From Pseudomonadota bacterium (GTDB lineage: Bacteria; Pseudomonadota; Alphaproteobacteria; Rhizobiales; Methyloligellaceae): 5,820 bases of DNA. Shown here in pieces: positions 1-5,601 of this stretch. The notes under the pieces were generated by a model. It saw only the letters and a program-made list of their open reading frames with translations. It did no database searches and was not told the origin of the DNA. Location: the NCBI GenBank assembly GCA_022567275.1, contig JADFHH010000129.1:1-5820 (forward strand), given 5' to 3'. The translations under genes were made by a program, and so were the position numbers. Within the stretch, counting starts at the first letter, position 1. Every line of letters starts with the position of its first letter.

Positions 1-254
1 GCTAGGCGGCCCCTTTCGTACCCGGCGTCGATCACCGCATCGATGATGTCGAAGACCGCTTCGCTAAATTGGTCGATCTTGCCGTCGTCCCAGTCCGCCT
101 TGGGGCTGGTGTTGCCCGCCGCGTCGTGCATCGGCAGATGGAATTGGCACCATGTGGTGCCGTCGTCGAGCGTGGTGAAGTCTGTCTCCGAGGCGAACTG
201 GCAGCCGCGTTTTTTATCGTCAGGAAATCGTTTGTATCGAAAACAGCAGGCCAT
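1..254 (-). CDS. Partial Cys/His-containing protein, N-terminal 84 residues (runs off left edge)
   Basis: An open minus-strand frame starts at ATG 254-252 and continues past position 1 without a stop. An in-frame TAA lies 27 bases upstream and no other usual start codon lies between, so ATG 254 is the only sensible start, although no good ribosome binding site precedes it. The protein begins MACCFRYKRF and carries Cys3, Cys4, Cys18 and Cys36, then His39 and His44 in a WCQFHLPMHD stretch (35-44). An acidic, amphipathic segment follows (about 54-78), with SEAVFDIIDAVIDAG near its end. The Cys/His spacing would allow a small metal-binding or disulfide-bonded head. From memory, similar Cys...WCxFHLP heads precede pentapeptide repeats in some alphaproteobacterial proteins; those repeats would lie outside the window, so this is inference only. 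Third codon positions are mostly G or C, which supports coding. A longer open frame in another register over this region (379-32) reads as low-complexity Arg/Ser/Thr and is taken as its shadow. Confidence 0.7.
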   Translation of the reverse strand, partial: MACCFRYKRFPDDKKRGCQFASETDFTTLDDGTTWCQFHLPMHDAAGNTSPKADWDDGKIDQFSEAVFDIIDAVIDAGYERGRL

Positions 255-284
255 GCGCCGAACCAGCGAGAGTATGGGCGGTTA

Positions 285-290
285 ATTCTA
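285..290 (-). promoter_or_regulatory. Possible -10 element for the left-edge gene
   Basis: On the minus strand TAGAAT occurs about 30 bases upstream of ATG 254, in a locally AT-rich patch, and matches the bacterial -10 consensus at five of six bases. No matching -35 box is found at 16-18 bases, so this is a weak suggestion only. Confidence 0.2.
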
Positions 291-318
291 CAACCAGTTA
301 CCCCAATCCGCGTCCACG

Positions 319-350
319 CGCCAGCGCCGGAGGTAGCGCCGGGACTGGCG
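319..350. repeat. GC-rich hairpin with internal 8-base direct repeat
   Basis: CGCCAG (319-324) and CTGGCG (345-350) are reverse complements. Between and overlapping them, AGCGCCGG occurs twice in direct orientation (323-330 and 335-342). It lies in the gap between the DUF1232 gene and the left-edge gene. The stem is only six base pairs and no clean T tract follows on either strand, so it may be a secondary structure or chance in GC-rich DNA. Confidence 0.35.
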
Positions 351-370
351 GATTGAAGAAAGGGTTTTCT

Positions 371-437
371 AACCACCAAGACACCAAGGACACCAAGTTC
401 TTGTAATTATGAAATTTTCTTGGTGTCCTTGGTGGTT
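371..437. repeat. Inverted repeat built of CACCAAG units
   Basis: A perfect 16-base-pair stem is formed by CACCAAGGACACCAAG (382-397) and its reverse complement (419-434), around a 21-base AT-rich loop (398-418). The left arm has three CACCAAG copies (374-380, 382-388, 391-397) spaced 8 and 9 bases; the right arm has two. The outermost ten bases (371-380) also pair with 428-437, so two alternative registers exist. It starts about 14 bases after the stop of the DUF1232 gene, where it could act as a transcript-end hairpin, but no uninterrupted T run follows on the minus strand. Its form resembles the dispersed (A)ACCACnAAG-type palindromes that I recall from the intergenic DNA of many unrelated bacteria; other copies would lie outside this window. 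Confidence 0.8.
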
Positions 438-450
438 GAATCCTTTTTCG

Positions 451-873
451 CTATTCCTTCGCTTCCTCCCCCTCGTCCGCCGGCTTTTCCTTGGCGAGGA
501 AGGCGCGGGCCTTTTCGAAGTGGGGGGGCTTGAGCGCCGCGCGCACCGCGCCGATGGCGGCGGCCATGACCGCGGCGTCGTCGGTGAAGCCGAGGCCGGC
601 GATGATGTCGGGTATGGCGTCCATGGGCATGATGAAATAGGCCAGCGCGGCGAGCAGCATGGTGCGCACCCTGAGAGGAGTGCGGCTATCCATGGCGCAA
701 TAATAGGCGGCGAGGAGGTTTCCGGCGAACGGGATGCGCCGCGCGACGCGTTTGAACTTGTCCCAGAATTCGCTGCGGACTTTTTGCTCCCGCACGGTGA
801 GGGCAAATTCATCGTTTCGCGAATCATCGTCAGCGCCGCCCAAATCGCTCGTTTCGTTTCCGCCAGCGCTCAT
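451..873 (-). CDS. YkvA family (DUF1232) small membrane protein
   Basis: A 140-residue protein with the hallmark DUF1232 core at about 52-112. The key stretch is AYFIMPMDAIPDIIAGLGF (78-96) followed by TDDAAV, matching the family pattern of a hydrophobic helix, a P-hD-hIPD turn and a G-hTDD motif. The family is widespread in bacteria and has no established biochemical role; one membrane-associated helix or hairpin is likely (about 70-92). The N-terminus is polar and acidic and the C-terminus charged (EEAKE). Candidate starts are TTG 906, ATG 897, ATG 885 and ATG 873. I chose 873 because GGAG sits 5 bases before it, whereas the GGAGG further upstream is only 2 bases from ATG 897 and about 14 from ATG 885. 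It follows secB on the same strand after 96 bases, so it may be cotranscribed with it. The TAG stop lies just before the CACCAAG inverted repeat. The family call is firm; the exact start is uncertain by up to 11 residues. Confidence 0.93.
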   Translation of the reverse strand: MSAGGNETSDLGGADDDSRNDEFALTVREQKVRSEFWDKFKRVARRIPFAGNLLAAYYCAMDSRTPLRVRTMLLAALAYFIMPMDAIPDIIAGLGFTDDAAVMAAAIGAVRAALKPPHFEKARAFLAKEKPADEGEEAKE

Positions 874-969
874 GGCCGCTCCCATGCGAAAAAACATACC
901 CTCCAATCAGGGGCTCTCACAGACATATGGGGTATCCCCTTTCCCCGGCAAGCCCGCCCAGGCGTGAGG

Positions 970-1500
970 CTAACTCGAGCTCTTGGCGTCGACAATGATC
1001 GCCTTGTCGGCGTTCTGCCGAAACAGCCCGTTGAAATCAATCGGGTCGAGCATGAGCGGCTGGAACCCGCCATCGCGGGTTAGATCGGCCACCACCCGGC
1101 GCATGAACGGGAACATGATTATCGGTGCATCTACATGAAGCACCCTGGTCATATGTTCCTCCGGGATATTCTTGGCCTGAAATATGGCGGCGTAAATCAG
1201 CTCAATATTAAAAATGACGCCTGATTCGCTCTGCGCCTTGGTCTCGAAAAGGAGGTCGACTTCGTAGACCTCGTCGGAGTGCTTCATCGCCTGCACCTGG
1301 ATATTGAGTTCAAGCCGCGGGTTTTCTCCAGGCTCCTGCAGCGAAGCGGGCGCGTTCGGGCTCTCGAATGAGAGGTCCTTTATGAATTGCGCCAGGACAC
1401 CGAATTTGGCCTCTTTCGTATCCGCGCCATCCGCGGCTCCGGCTGCCGTCTCGTCCGATGCACCATTTCCTTCTGGCGCCGCATCTTTCTTCTTTGCCAT
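970..1500 (-). CDS. secB: Protein-export chaperone SecB
   Basis: SecB is a cytosolic homotetrameric chaperone that binds unfolded precursors after synthesis and passes them to SecA at the SecYEG translocon. The 176-residue product matches the family from about residue 33 on: FGVLAQFIKDLSFESPNAP (33-51), the strand PRLELNIQVQ (61-70), YEVDLLFETKA (79-89), IFQAKNIPEE (106-115), HVDAPIIMFPFMRRVVADLT (122-141), and the C-terminal GGFQPLMLDPIDFNGLF (144-160). The first 32 residues are a Lys-, Ala-, Gly- and acid-rich extension with no match to the SecB core, which makes the protein longer than the roughly 155 residues of Escherichia coli SecB; alphaproteobacterial SecBs often have such a tail. The start is well supported: AAGGAG lies 11 bases before ATG 1500. 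It is transcribed in the same direction as fxsA, 119 bases downstream of it. Confidence 0.98.
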   Translation of the reverse strand: MAKKKDAAPEGNGASDETAAGAADGADTKEAKFGVLAQFIKDLSFESPNAPASLQEPGENPRLELNIQVQAMKHSDEVYEVDLLFETKAQSESGVIFNIELIYAAIFQAKNIPEEHMTRVLHVDAPIIMFPFMRRVVADLTRDGGFQPLMLDPIDFNGLFRQNADKAIIVDAKSSS

Positions 1501-1518
1501 ATCTCAAATGTCTCCTTC
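1490..1518 (-). promoter_or_regulatory. secB ribosome binding site and start
   Basis: Reading the minus strand, AAGGAG is followed by 11 bases (ACATTTGAGAT) and then ATG. It is the clearest Shine-Dalgarno sequence in the window and fixes the secB start at 1500. Confidence 0.7.
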
Positions 1519-1619
1519 GAGAACCCCATGCGAGTTTCCTGTAGTAGCGTCGCTAACATGCCGAAGCGCGGGCCGCAACGTGCAGATAAAGTGAAACAGC
1601 GCCTGTCTGCGCCTTGTGC

Positions 1620-2144
1620 CTATTTGCGCCACGGCGAGGCCGCCCGTCCGGACTTGTTACGCGATTTTCCGTTGTTCCCGGTTTCGCTGTCGTCCAGCTC
1701 CTGATACTCACCTTCGAGTACCGGACCACCGGCGGCCGGCGGTTCGCGCCCGCGCCCGCCGCCGCCCGCATCGAAGCCGCCAGCATGCACATGGCCCGAG
1801 GCCATGAGTTTGTTGAAAAGCCATCGCGCCAGGGCGCGCCGCACGCCCGGTATCAGCAGCAAAAACCCAGCCGTATCCGTCAGCAGTCCCGGCGTCAGGA
1901 GGAAGGCGCCGGCGACCAGAAGACACGCGCCATCGACCACGGACTCAACGGGAAATTCGCCGGTTGCCACATCCGCGCGCGCCCGCGAAAGTGCGGCCAG
2001 GCCCTGGCGCTTGAGCATGGAAACGCCGATCACCGCGGTAGCAATAACCAGCGCGATGGTGGCGGCGATGCCGATGAGCTGGCCAAGTTTAATGAGAATC
2101 GCAAGCTCGGCGAGCGGGACAAGAATGAACAGCAGGATGGGCAT
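1620..2144 (-). CDS. fxsA: FxsA family inner-membrane protein
   Basis: The 174-residue product shows the FxsA signature: PLAELAILIKLGQLIGIAA (10-28), TIALVIATAVIGVSMLKRQG (29-48) and ACLLVAGAFLLTPGLLTDTA (73-92) followed by GFLLLIPGVRR. This predicts hydrophobic segments at about 1-18, 23-44, 68-85 and 88-100, with the C-terminus probably cytoplasmic. In Escherichia coli FxsA overproduction relieves exclusion of phage T7 by the F plasmid through binding PifA; the normal cell function is not known. Residues 118-174 form a low-complexity tail (HVHAGGFDAGGGGRGREPP, then an acidic patch and a basic end), which is common and variable in the family. No strong ribosome binding site precedes ATG 2144. 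It is the first gene of a minus-strand run with secB and is divergent from the Tim44-like gene; a possible promoter lies about 110-140 bases upstream. Confidence 0.95.
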   Translation of the reverse strand: MPILLFILVPLAELAILIKLGQLIGIAATIALVIATAVIGVSMLKRQGLAALSRARADVATGEFPVESVVDGACLLVAGAFLLTPGLLTDTAGFLLLIPGVRRALARWLFNKLMASGHVHAGGFDAGGGGRGREPPAAGGPVLEGEYQELDDSETGNNGKSRNKSGRAASPWRK

Positions 2145-2391
2145 TGGGGTCCGGACTTTCTATTGGCATCCGGGTTTTACCGGTCTTGAAGGGATATTCA
2201 TTTCGTCGAGTGGCGATTGTGAGTTGGCTTAACCGGGACGATGCCGTAGATTGATCATAACAGACCAATATGTTTCGTGCTCAAATTAGCGGGTGCCTAT
2301 TAGCTGGTGTTCACATGGTCGCCACCTTATATCATCATTATACACTACCAAAGGCGCGGTCTTCGGCTGTCACTAAGGAAACACGATTACG
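2145..2391. other. Divergent intergenic region between fxsA and the Tim44-like gene
   Basis: This 247-base stretch separates two divergent genes and is visibly richer in A and T than the coding DNA around it, especially at 2250-2350. It must hold the promoters of both directions unless transcription enters from elsewhere. Besides the fxsA candidate promoter, an AT-rich block (TTATATCATCATTATACAC, 2326-2344) lies about 50-65 bases before the Tim44-like start and could hold its -10 element, but no -35 box at good spacing was found. No RNA gene or credible small protein gene was recognised. Confidence 0.5.
2254..2284 (-). promoter_or_regulatory. Candidate fxsA promoter
   Basis: On the minus strand TTGAGC (2284-2279) and TATGAT (2259-2254) resemble the -35 and -10 boxes of a housekeeping promoter, separated by 19 bases, longer than the usual 17. 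It lies in the AT-richer divergent region and points to fxsA, leaving a leader of roughly 100 bases. This is pattern matching only. Confidence 0.35.
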
Positions 2392-3111
2392 ATGAGCAAC
2401 GGGTTCGACATCTACACACTCCTCTTTCTTGTTCTCGCGGTCGTGATTTTCCTGCGCTTGAAGAACGCACTTGGCCGCCGCACCGGTAGTGAGCGCCCGC
2501 CGCACGATCCATTTACGGCGAGCAGCGCCAAATCCAACGGCGCCAAACAGGCCGCCGAGGACAAAATCGTGGCCTTGCCGCGCCGGCGCGGGGAGAAGCA
2601 AGCGCAGGCGGTTGATGGCGCCGAAGAGCGGCTGAAGGATTTTGCCCCTCAGGGAAGCCCGCTGGCTAAAGGCTTGATGTCCATCATAAAGTCCGACCCT
2701 GGCTTCGATCCGGAACAATTTTTACAAGGCGCGAAAGCGGCCTACGAAATGATCGTCACGGCGTTTGCCGGCGGCAACAAACCGACATTGCGCCAACTGC
2801 TCGGCAAGGACGTCTATGACGGCTTCGTCGGCGCCATTGAAGAACGCGAACAGCGCGGGGAGGAAGTGGAATCCAGCTTCATCGGCATCGACAAGGCAGA
2901 TATGATCGAAGCCGGTTTGAAGGAGAAATCGGCACAGATCACCGTCAAATTCGTGAGCAAGCTCATCACCTCGACCAGTGACAGGGATGGCAATATCATC
3001 GACGGCAATCCGAAAAAGGTCCGCGAAGTGACCGATATCTGGACCTTTGCGCGCACTGTCACCGCCCGCGACCCGAACTGGAAACTGGTCGCCACAGAGG
3101 CCGCCAATTAG
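2392..3111 (+). CDS. timA: Tim44-like domain protein (TimA type)
   Basis: A 239-residue inner-membrane protein with one N-terminal membrane helix (DIYTLLFLVLAVVIFLRLKN, 6-25), a polar basic linker (26-90) and a C-terminal Tim44-like domain (about 91-236). Features of that domain are KGLMSIIKSDPGFDPEQFL (93-111), the helix AAYEMIVTAFAGGNKPTLRQ (116-135), the turn LLGKDVYDGFVGAI (136-149) and the closing strand pattern DIWTFARTVTARDPNWKLVA (215-234). Mitochondrial Tim44 tethers Hsp70 to the TIM23 import channel; the alphaproteobacterial relatives, including Caulobacter TimA, are inner-membrane proteins whose own role is not settled. The start is supported by TAAGGA (2374-2379), 12 bases before ATG 2392. 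mltA follows on the same strand after a 65-base gap, so the two may be cotranscribed. The family call is firm; the symbol follows Caulobacter usage. Confidence 0.93.
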   Translation: MSNGFDIYTLLFLVLAVVIFLRLKNALGRRTGSERPPHDPFTASSAKSNGAKQAAEDKIVALPRRRGEKQAQAVDGAEERLKDFAPQGSPLAKGLMSIIKSDPGFDPEQFLQGAKAAYEMIVTAFAGGNKPTLRQLLGKDVYDGFVGAIEEREQRGEEVESSFIGIDKADMIEAGLKEKSAQITVKFVSKLITSTSDRDGNIIDGNPKKVREVTDIWTFARTVTARDPNWKLVATEAAN

Positions 3112-3132
3112 CCGGCTGTTCAGGTGACCGGC
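3111..3132 (+). other. Short inverted repeat after the Tim44-like gene
   Basis: GCCGG (3111-3115) and CCGGC (3128-3132) could pair over a 12-base loop right at the stop codon of the Tim44-like gene. There is no T tract, so it is not a convincing intrinsic terminator; transcription may continue into mltA. Confidence 0.25.
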
Positions 3133-3176
3133 GTTCACAAGTGCTTGAGTATTGCGAATGCGTGTATCCTTCGCGC

Positions 3177-4379
3177 ATGATGCGCGCATGGATTGCAAAC
3201 AAGCCGCTTCTGATTGTCCTGTTCTGCACACTGTCAGGCGCGCTCGCCCTTTGGCGCGGAACAATTTCCATGAATGAGCGTGCGCCGGCTCTGGTAGCGC
3301 TCGCCTTTTCCGGTATCGGCGGGTGGGAGCACGACGATCACGGACAGGCCTTCGCCACCTTTCGCCGGTCATGCGAACGCATCGTGCAGGTGGCCGGGGC
3401 GCGCGCCAAAGCGGGCAAGGGGGACGCTGAGCCACACTCCTTGAGAGAAATCTGTGAAGCCGCGCTTGTCTCGGGGGAGAAGCTTGAGAACAAAGCGGCG
3501 CGTGCGTTTTTTGAAAAACATTTCACCCCCTACCGCACTTCCAATAGTGACGCGTCCGGCTTCGTCACCGGTTATTTCGAGCCGGAACTGCCCGGCGCGC
3601 GCGTGCGCTCCAAACGCTTTTCTGTCCCCGTCTATCGCATTCCACGCGATCTGGTGCAGCTTATTGCCGATGCGGAACGCGCGGCGCGCAACCATGAAAT
3701 GACCTATGCGCGAAACACGGCGCAAGGTCACGTGCCCTATTACGAGCGCAAGGAAATCGAGCAGGGCGCGCTTGACGGTGCGGGGCTGGAAATTCTCTAT
3801 CTGGCGAGCTGGACCGATGCCTTTTTCGTCCATGTGCAGGGGTCGGCCCGTGTGGCGCTGGATGAGGGCGGTCATGTCCGCCTTGCCTTCGCCGCCAAGA
3901 ATGGCCACCCCTATACCTCTATCGGCAAGCTGCTTGTCGCGCGCGGCGTGCTGAGTAAGAGTGAGATGTCCATGGCCGTGCTGCGCGCCTGGCTCGAGGC
4001 CAACCCGCGAGCAGCGCGTGAAGTAATGTGGCAAAATCGTTCCTATATATTTTTCCGCGAACGGACTGGGCCCGATGCGGACGCAGGCCCGGTGGGGGCG
4101 CAAGGCGTGGTGCTGACGGCGCGCCGCAGCCTCGCGATCGATACCTCACTCCATGCGCTGGGAACGCCCATATGGGTGAACGCGCCGGAGCTTGACGTGC
4201 ACGGAGGGCACGGCTTCCGCCAGCTGATGATTGCGCAGGATGCGGGTTCGGCCATCAAGGGCGCAGGGCGCGGCGATATATATTGGGGGACGGGCGCGCA
4301 AGCGGGCGATATCGCCGGCGCGACGCGCCACAAGGCGGAATTTATCCTTCTGCTGCCAAACGGTAAGTATGGACCCTAG
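3177..4379 (+). CDS. mltA: Membrane-bound lytic transglycosylase A (MltA)
   Basis: MltA cleaves the glycan bond between N-acetylmuramic acid and N-acetylglucosamine of peptidoglycan, leaving 1,6-anhydromuramyl ends. The 400-residue product has an N-terminal hydrophobic segment (KPLLIVLFCTLSGALALW, 9-26), a family N-terminal motif (GWEHDDHGQAFATFRRSCER, 49-68), the MltA domain core with FVTGYFEPELPGARVRS (about residues 129-145) and FFVHVQGSARVAL, and a C-terminal 3D domain (about 310-397). The three aspartates of the 3D fold are visible: Asp322 (AIDTSLHALGTPIWV), Asp355 (AQDAGSAIKG) and Asp367 (GDIYWGTG); the catalytic Asp of the family is among these. Escherichia coli MltA is a lipoprotein; here the only Cys in the leader follows VLF, which is not a lipobox, so a cleaved or uncleaved Sec signal is more likely. 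The frame is open up to GTG 3141, and ATG 3177 and ATG 3180 are adjacent; none has a clear ribosome binding site. I chose 3177 because the signal sequence follows directly. Its stop overlaps that of the convergent downstream gene. Confidence 0.96.
   Translation: MMRAWIANKPLLIVLFCTLSGALALWRGTISMNERAPALVALAFSGIGGWEHDDHGQAFATFRRSCERIVQVAGARAKAGKGDAEPHSLREICEAALVSGEKLENKAARAFFEKHFTPYRTSNSDASGFVTGYFEPELPGARVRSKRFSVPVYRIPRDLVQLIADAERAARNHEMTYARNTAQGHVPYYERKEIEQGALDGAGLEILYLASWTDAFFVHVQGSARVALDEGGHVRLAFAAKNGHPYTSIGKLLVARGVLSKSEMSMAVLRAWLEANPRAAREVMWQNRSYIFFRERTGPDADAGPVGAQGVVLTARRSLAIDTSLHALGTPIWVNAPELDVHGGHGFRQLMIAQDAGSAIKGAGRGDIYWGTGAQAGDIAGATRHKAEFILLLPNGKYGP
4376..4379. other. Interlocked stop codons of two convergent genes
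   Basis: The palindrome CTAG carries both stops: TAG 4377-4379 ends mltA on the plus strand and TAG 4378-4376 ends the membrane-anchored protein gene on the minus strand. There is no intergenic space, and no hairpin with a T tract is seen on either side, so transcription of each gene must end inside or opposite the other. Confidence 0.9.
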
Positions 4380-5476
4380 CCGCCGGCCGTCGAAAAACAG
4401 CGCGCATATTGCTGCTGCATCTCCTTGTTGGTGGCGCAGTCGTCGAACATCTTCATATCGGAGGGTTGGGAATACTGGATGTAGGGGCCGATGAGATAGC
4501 GGCCCTCGCCGGAGCTGAGATAGCCGAAATTGTCGATCTTGCCGGCCATTTGCGGGTCGGAAGCCTCGATCGCCTTTTTCAGCATATCGCCCTTGATAAA
4601 ATTGTCCGGCAACTGATCGAACGGGCCGTCGTAATAATTGTTCATCACGACATTGGCGACATGCACGCCAATCAGAATTTTACGGTCGATGGTGTGATCC
4701 TTGTAAAAGGCAAAGCCTGAGCGTTTGCCAATCACAATACGATCGGAAATCTCCGTGGCGATGAATTCGTCGCCCGCCCCCCAGGTGTCGTTCAGGATAT
4801 AGTGGAAGATATTGAAGCGGGTATTGAAGAGCAGATACATCTGAATGCCGGATTCGTCGAACACCGGCCCGATATAGATCTCGTTTTCCGCGAGCAGTCC
4901 CTTGGGCGGCTCGACATCGCCAAGATCATTGAGATGAAATGTCACCTGCTTGGCGCCGAAGCTCACGCGGTATTCGAGCGCGGATATCTTTTCTACGATA
5001 ACGCCATCGCTCGCAGTGAGCTTCTTGTAGTGCATTTCCCCGTCGGAGCTGGAGACATTGGCGGCGGCGAAATATGCGAAATGCAAAATGCCCTTGTCCC
5101 GGTCAATGGCCGCAAGGCGCAAATTGCCGGCATATTCAATGCCGCCGTGATAGAAGGAAAAATAATAATAATTCTCCGTCGGGTAGATATGCACCGTGTC
5201 GGGCAGGGACGAAAAAATGTAACGGAAGCTCGCTTCCATATCCTCGATTGCAAAGTCGGACCGCTTGGCCAGCTCTTCTATGAACTTCTGATTGGTTTGC
5301 AATTTCGGCGTCGAGACATTGCGTGGCGCCGGCCGGGGGGCTTGTGTTCCCTGCGCGGCGTTGTAGATCATGGCGCCCGCCACCATTACCGATGCCAGCG
5401 CCAGTCCCGCGCCGGCCAGGATTTTGCTGACCGGCGGCCACGCGGACTTTTTTTTCTTCTGACGCTTCGATGTCAT
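4376..5476 (-). CDS. Unrecognised membrane-anchored protein, 366 residues
   Basis: I do not recognise this family. The protein begins with a strongly basic stretch (MTSKRQKKKK, 1-10), then one hydrophobic helix (about 17-38, ILAGAGLALASVMVAGAMIY), then a Pro/Ala-rich linker (44-57). This predicts a single N-terminal anchor with the rest in the periplasm. The large domain (about 60-366) is rich in aromatic residues and alternates hydrophobic and polar residues as a beta-rich fold would; notable are ENYYYFSFYHGG (101-112), MYLLFNTRFNIFHYILNDTW (213-232) and NNYYDGPFDQLPDNF (279-293). The only two cysteines, Cys347 and Cys360, lie near the C-terminus and could form a disulfide. No catalytic motif is evident. 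The frame opens at GTG 5500, but ATG 5476 directly precedes the basic anchor and is preferred; neither has a clear ribosome binding site. Good GC preference at third positions and the full-length frame support a real gene. It is convergent with mltA and overlaps it by four bases. Confidence 0.9.
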   Translation of the reverse strand: MTSKRQKKKKSAWPPVSKILAGAGLALASVMVAGAMIYNAAQGTQAPRPAPRNVSTPKLQTNQKFIEELAKRSDFAIEDMEASFRYIFSSLPDTVHIYPTENYYYFSFYHGGIEYAGNLRLAAIDRDKGILHFAYFAAANVSSSDGEMHYKKLTASDGVIVEKISALEYRVSFGAKQVTFHLNDLGDVEPPKGLLAENEIYIGPVFDESGIQMYLLFNTRFNIFHYILNDTWGAGDEFIATEISDRIVIGKRSGFAFYKDHTIDRKILIGVHVANVVMNNYYDGPFDQLPDNFIKGDMLKKAIEASDPQMAGKIDNFGYLSSGEGRYLIGPYIQYSQPSDMKMFDDCATNKEMQQQYARCFSTAGG

Positions 5477-5574
5477 GTGCGCACAATAGACCGCCCGCAC
5501 ACGGCGCGCCAGTTAAGCCGCTGAGTCTGGATGATTAGCGTCTGCCGAAAGTTATTCGCTCTGTTCGGGGCGCC

Positions 5575-5601
5575 GGGGCCTTTTGGAGTGTCAAGGGCCC
5601 C
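5575..5601. other. Hairpin at the end of the right-edge gene
   Basis: GGGGCCTTT (5575-5583) can pair with AAGGGCCCC (5593-5601), with one G-T wobble, over a 9-base loop. The structure spans the TGA stop (5593-5591) of the right-edge gene. On the minus strand it is followed by GC-rich sequence and not by T residues, so it may slow or end transcription only weakly. Confidence 0.35.

Noticed and set aside
908..960. GGGGTATCCCC and nearby GC-rich pairings after secB as a possible terminator
   Set aside because: The stem is only four base pairs with a three-base loop and no T tract follows on the minus strand.
409..1083. A 224-codon plus-strand open frame across the DUF1232 gene and the end of secB
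   Set aside because: It is antisense to two recognised genes, crosses the palindrome and reads as low-complexity sequence; it is a shadow caused by high GC at third positions.
1585..1612. Possible terminator hairpin after fxsA (GCGC pairing around GACAG, then TTTCACTTT)
   Set aside because: Only four base pairs can form and the T tract is interrupted.
2270..2395. A 41-codon plus-strand frame whose TGA overlaps the ATG of the Tim44-like gene (ATGA)
   Set aside because: It looks like a coupled leader peptide, but it has no ribosome binding site, its third codon positions lack the GC preference of the neighbours, and it would have to lie after a promoter that is not evident. Probably chance.
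2722..3435. A 237-codon minus-strand frame opposite the Tim44-like gene and the start of mltA
   Set aside because: It spans two confidently identified plus-strand genes and has no family features; it is a shadow frame.
4802..5524. A 240-codon plus-strand open frame opposite the unrecognised membrane protein gene
   Set aside because: The minus-strand frame is longer, begins with a coherent basic anchor plus membrane helix, and meets mltA exactly at its stop. The plus frame has no recognisable domain and no ribosome binding site.
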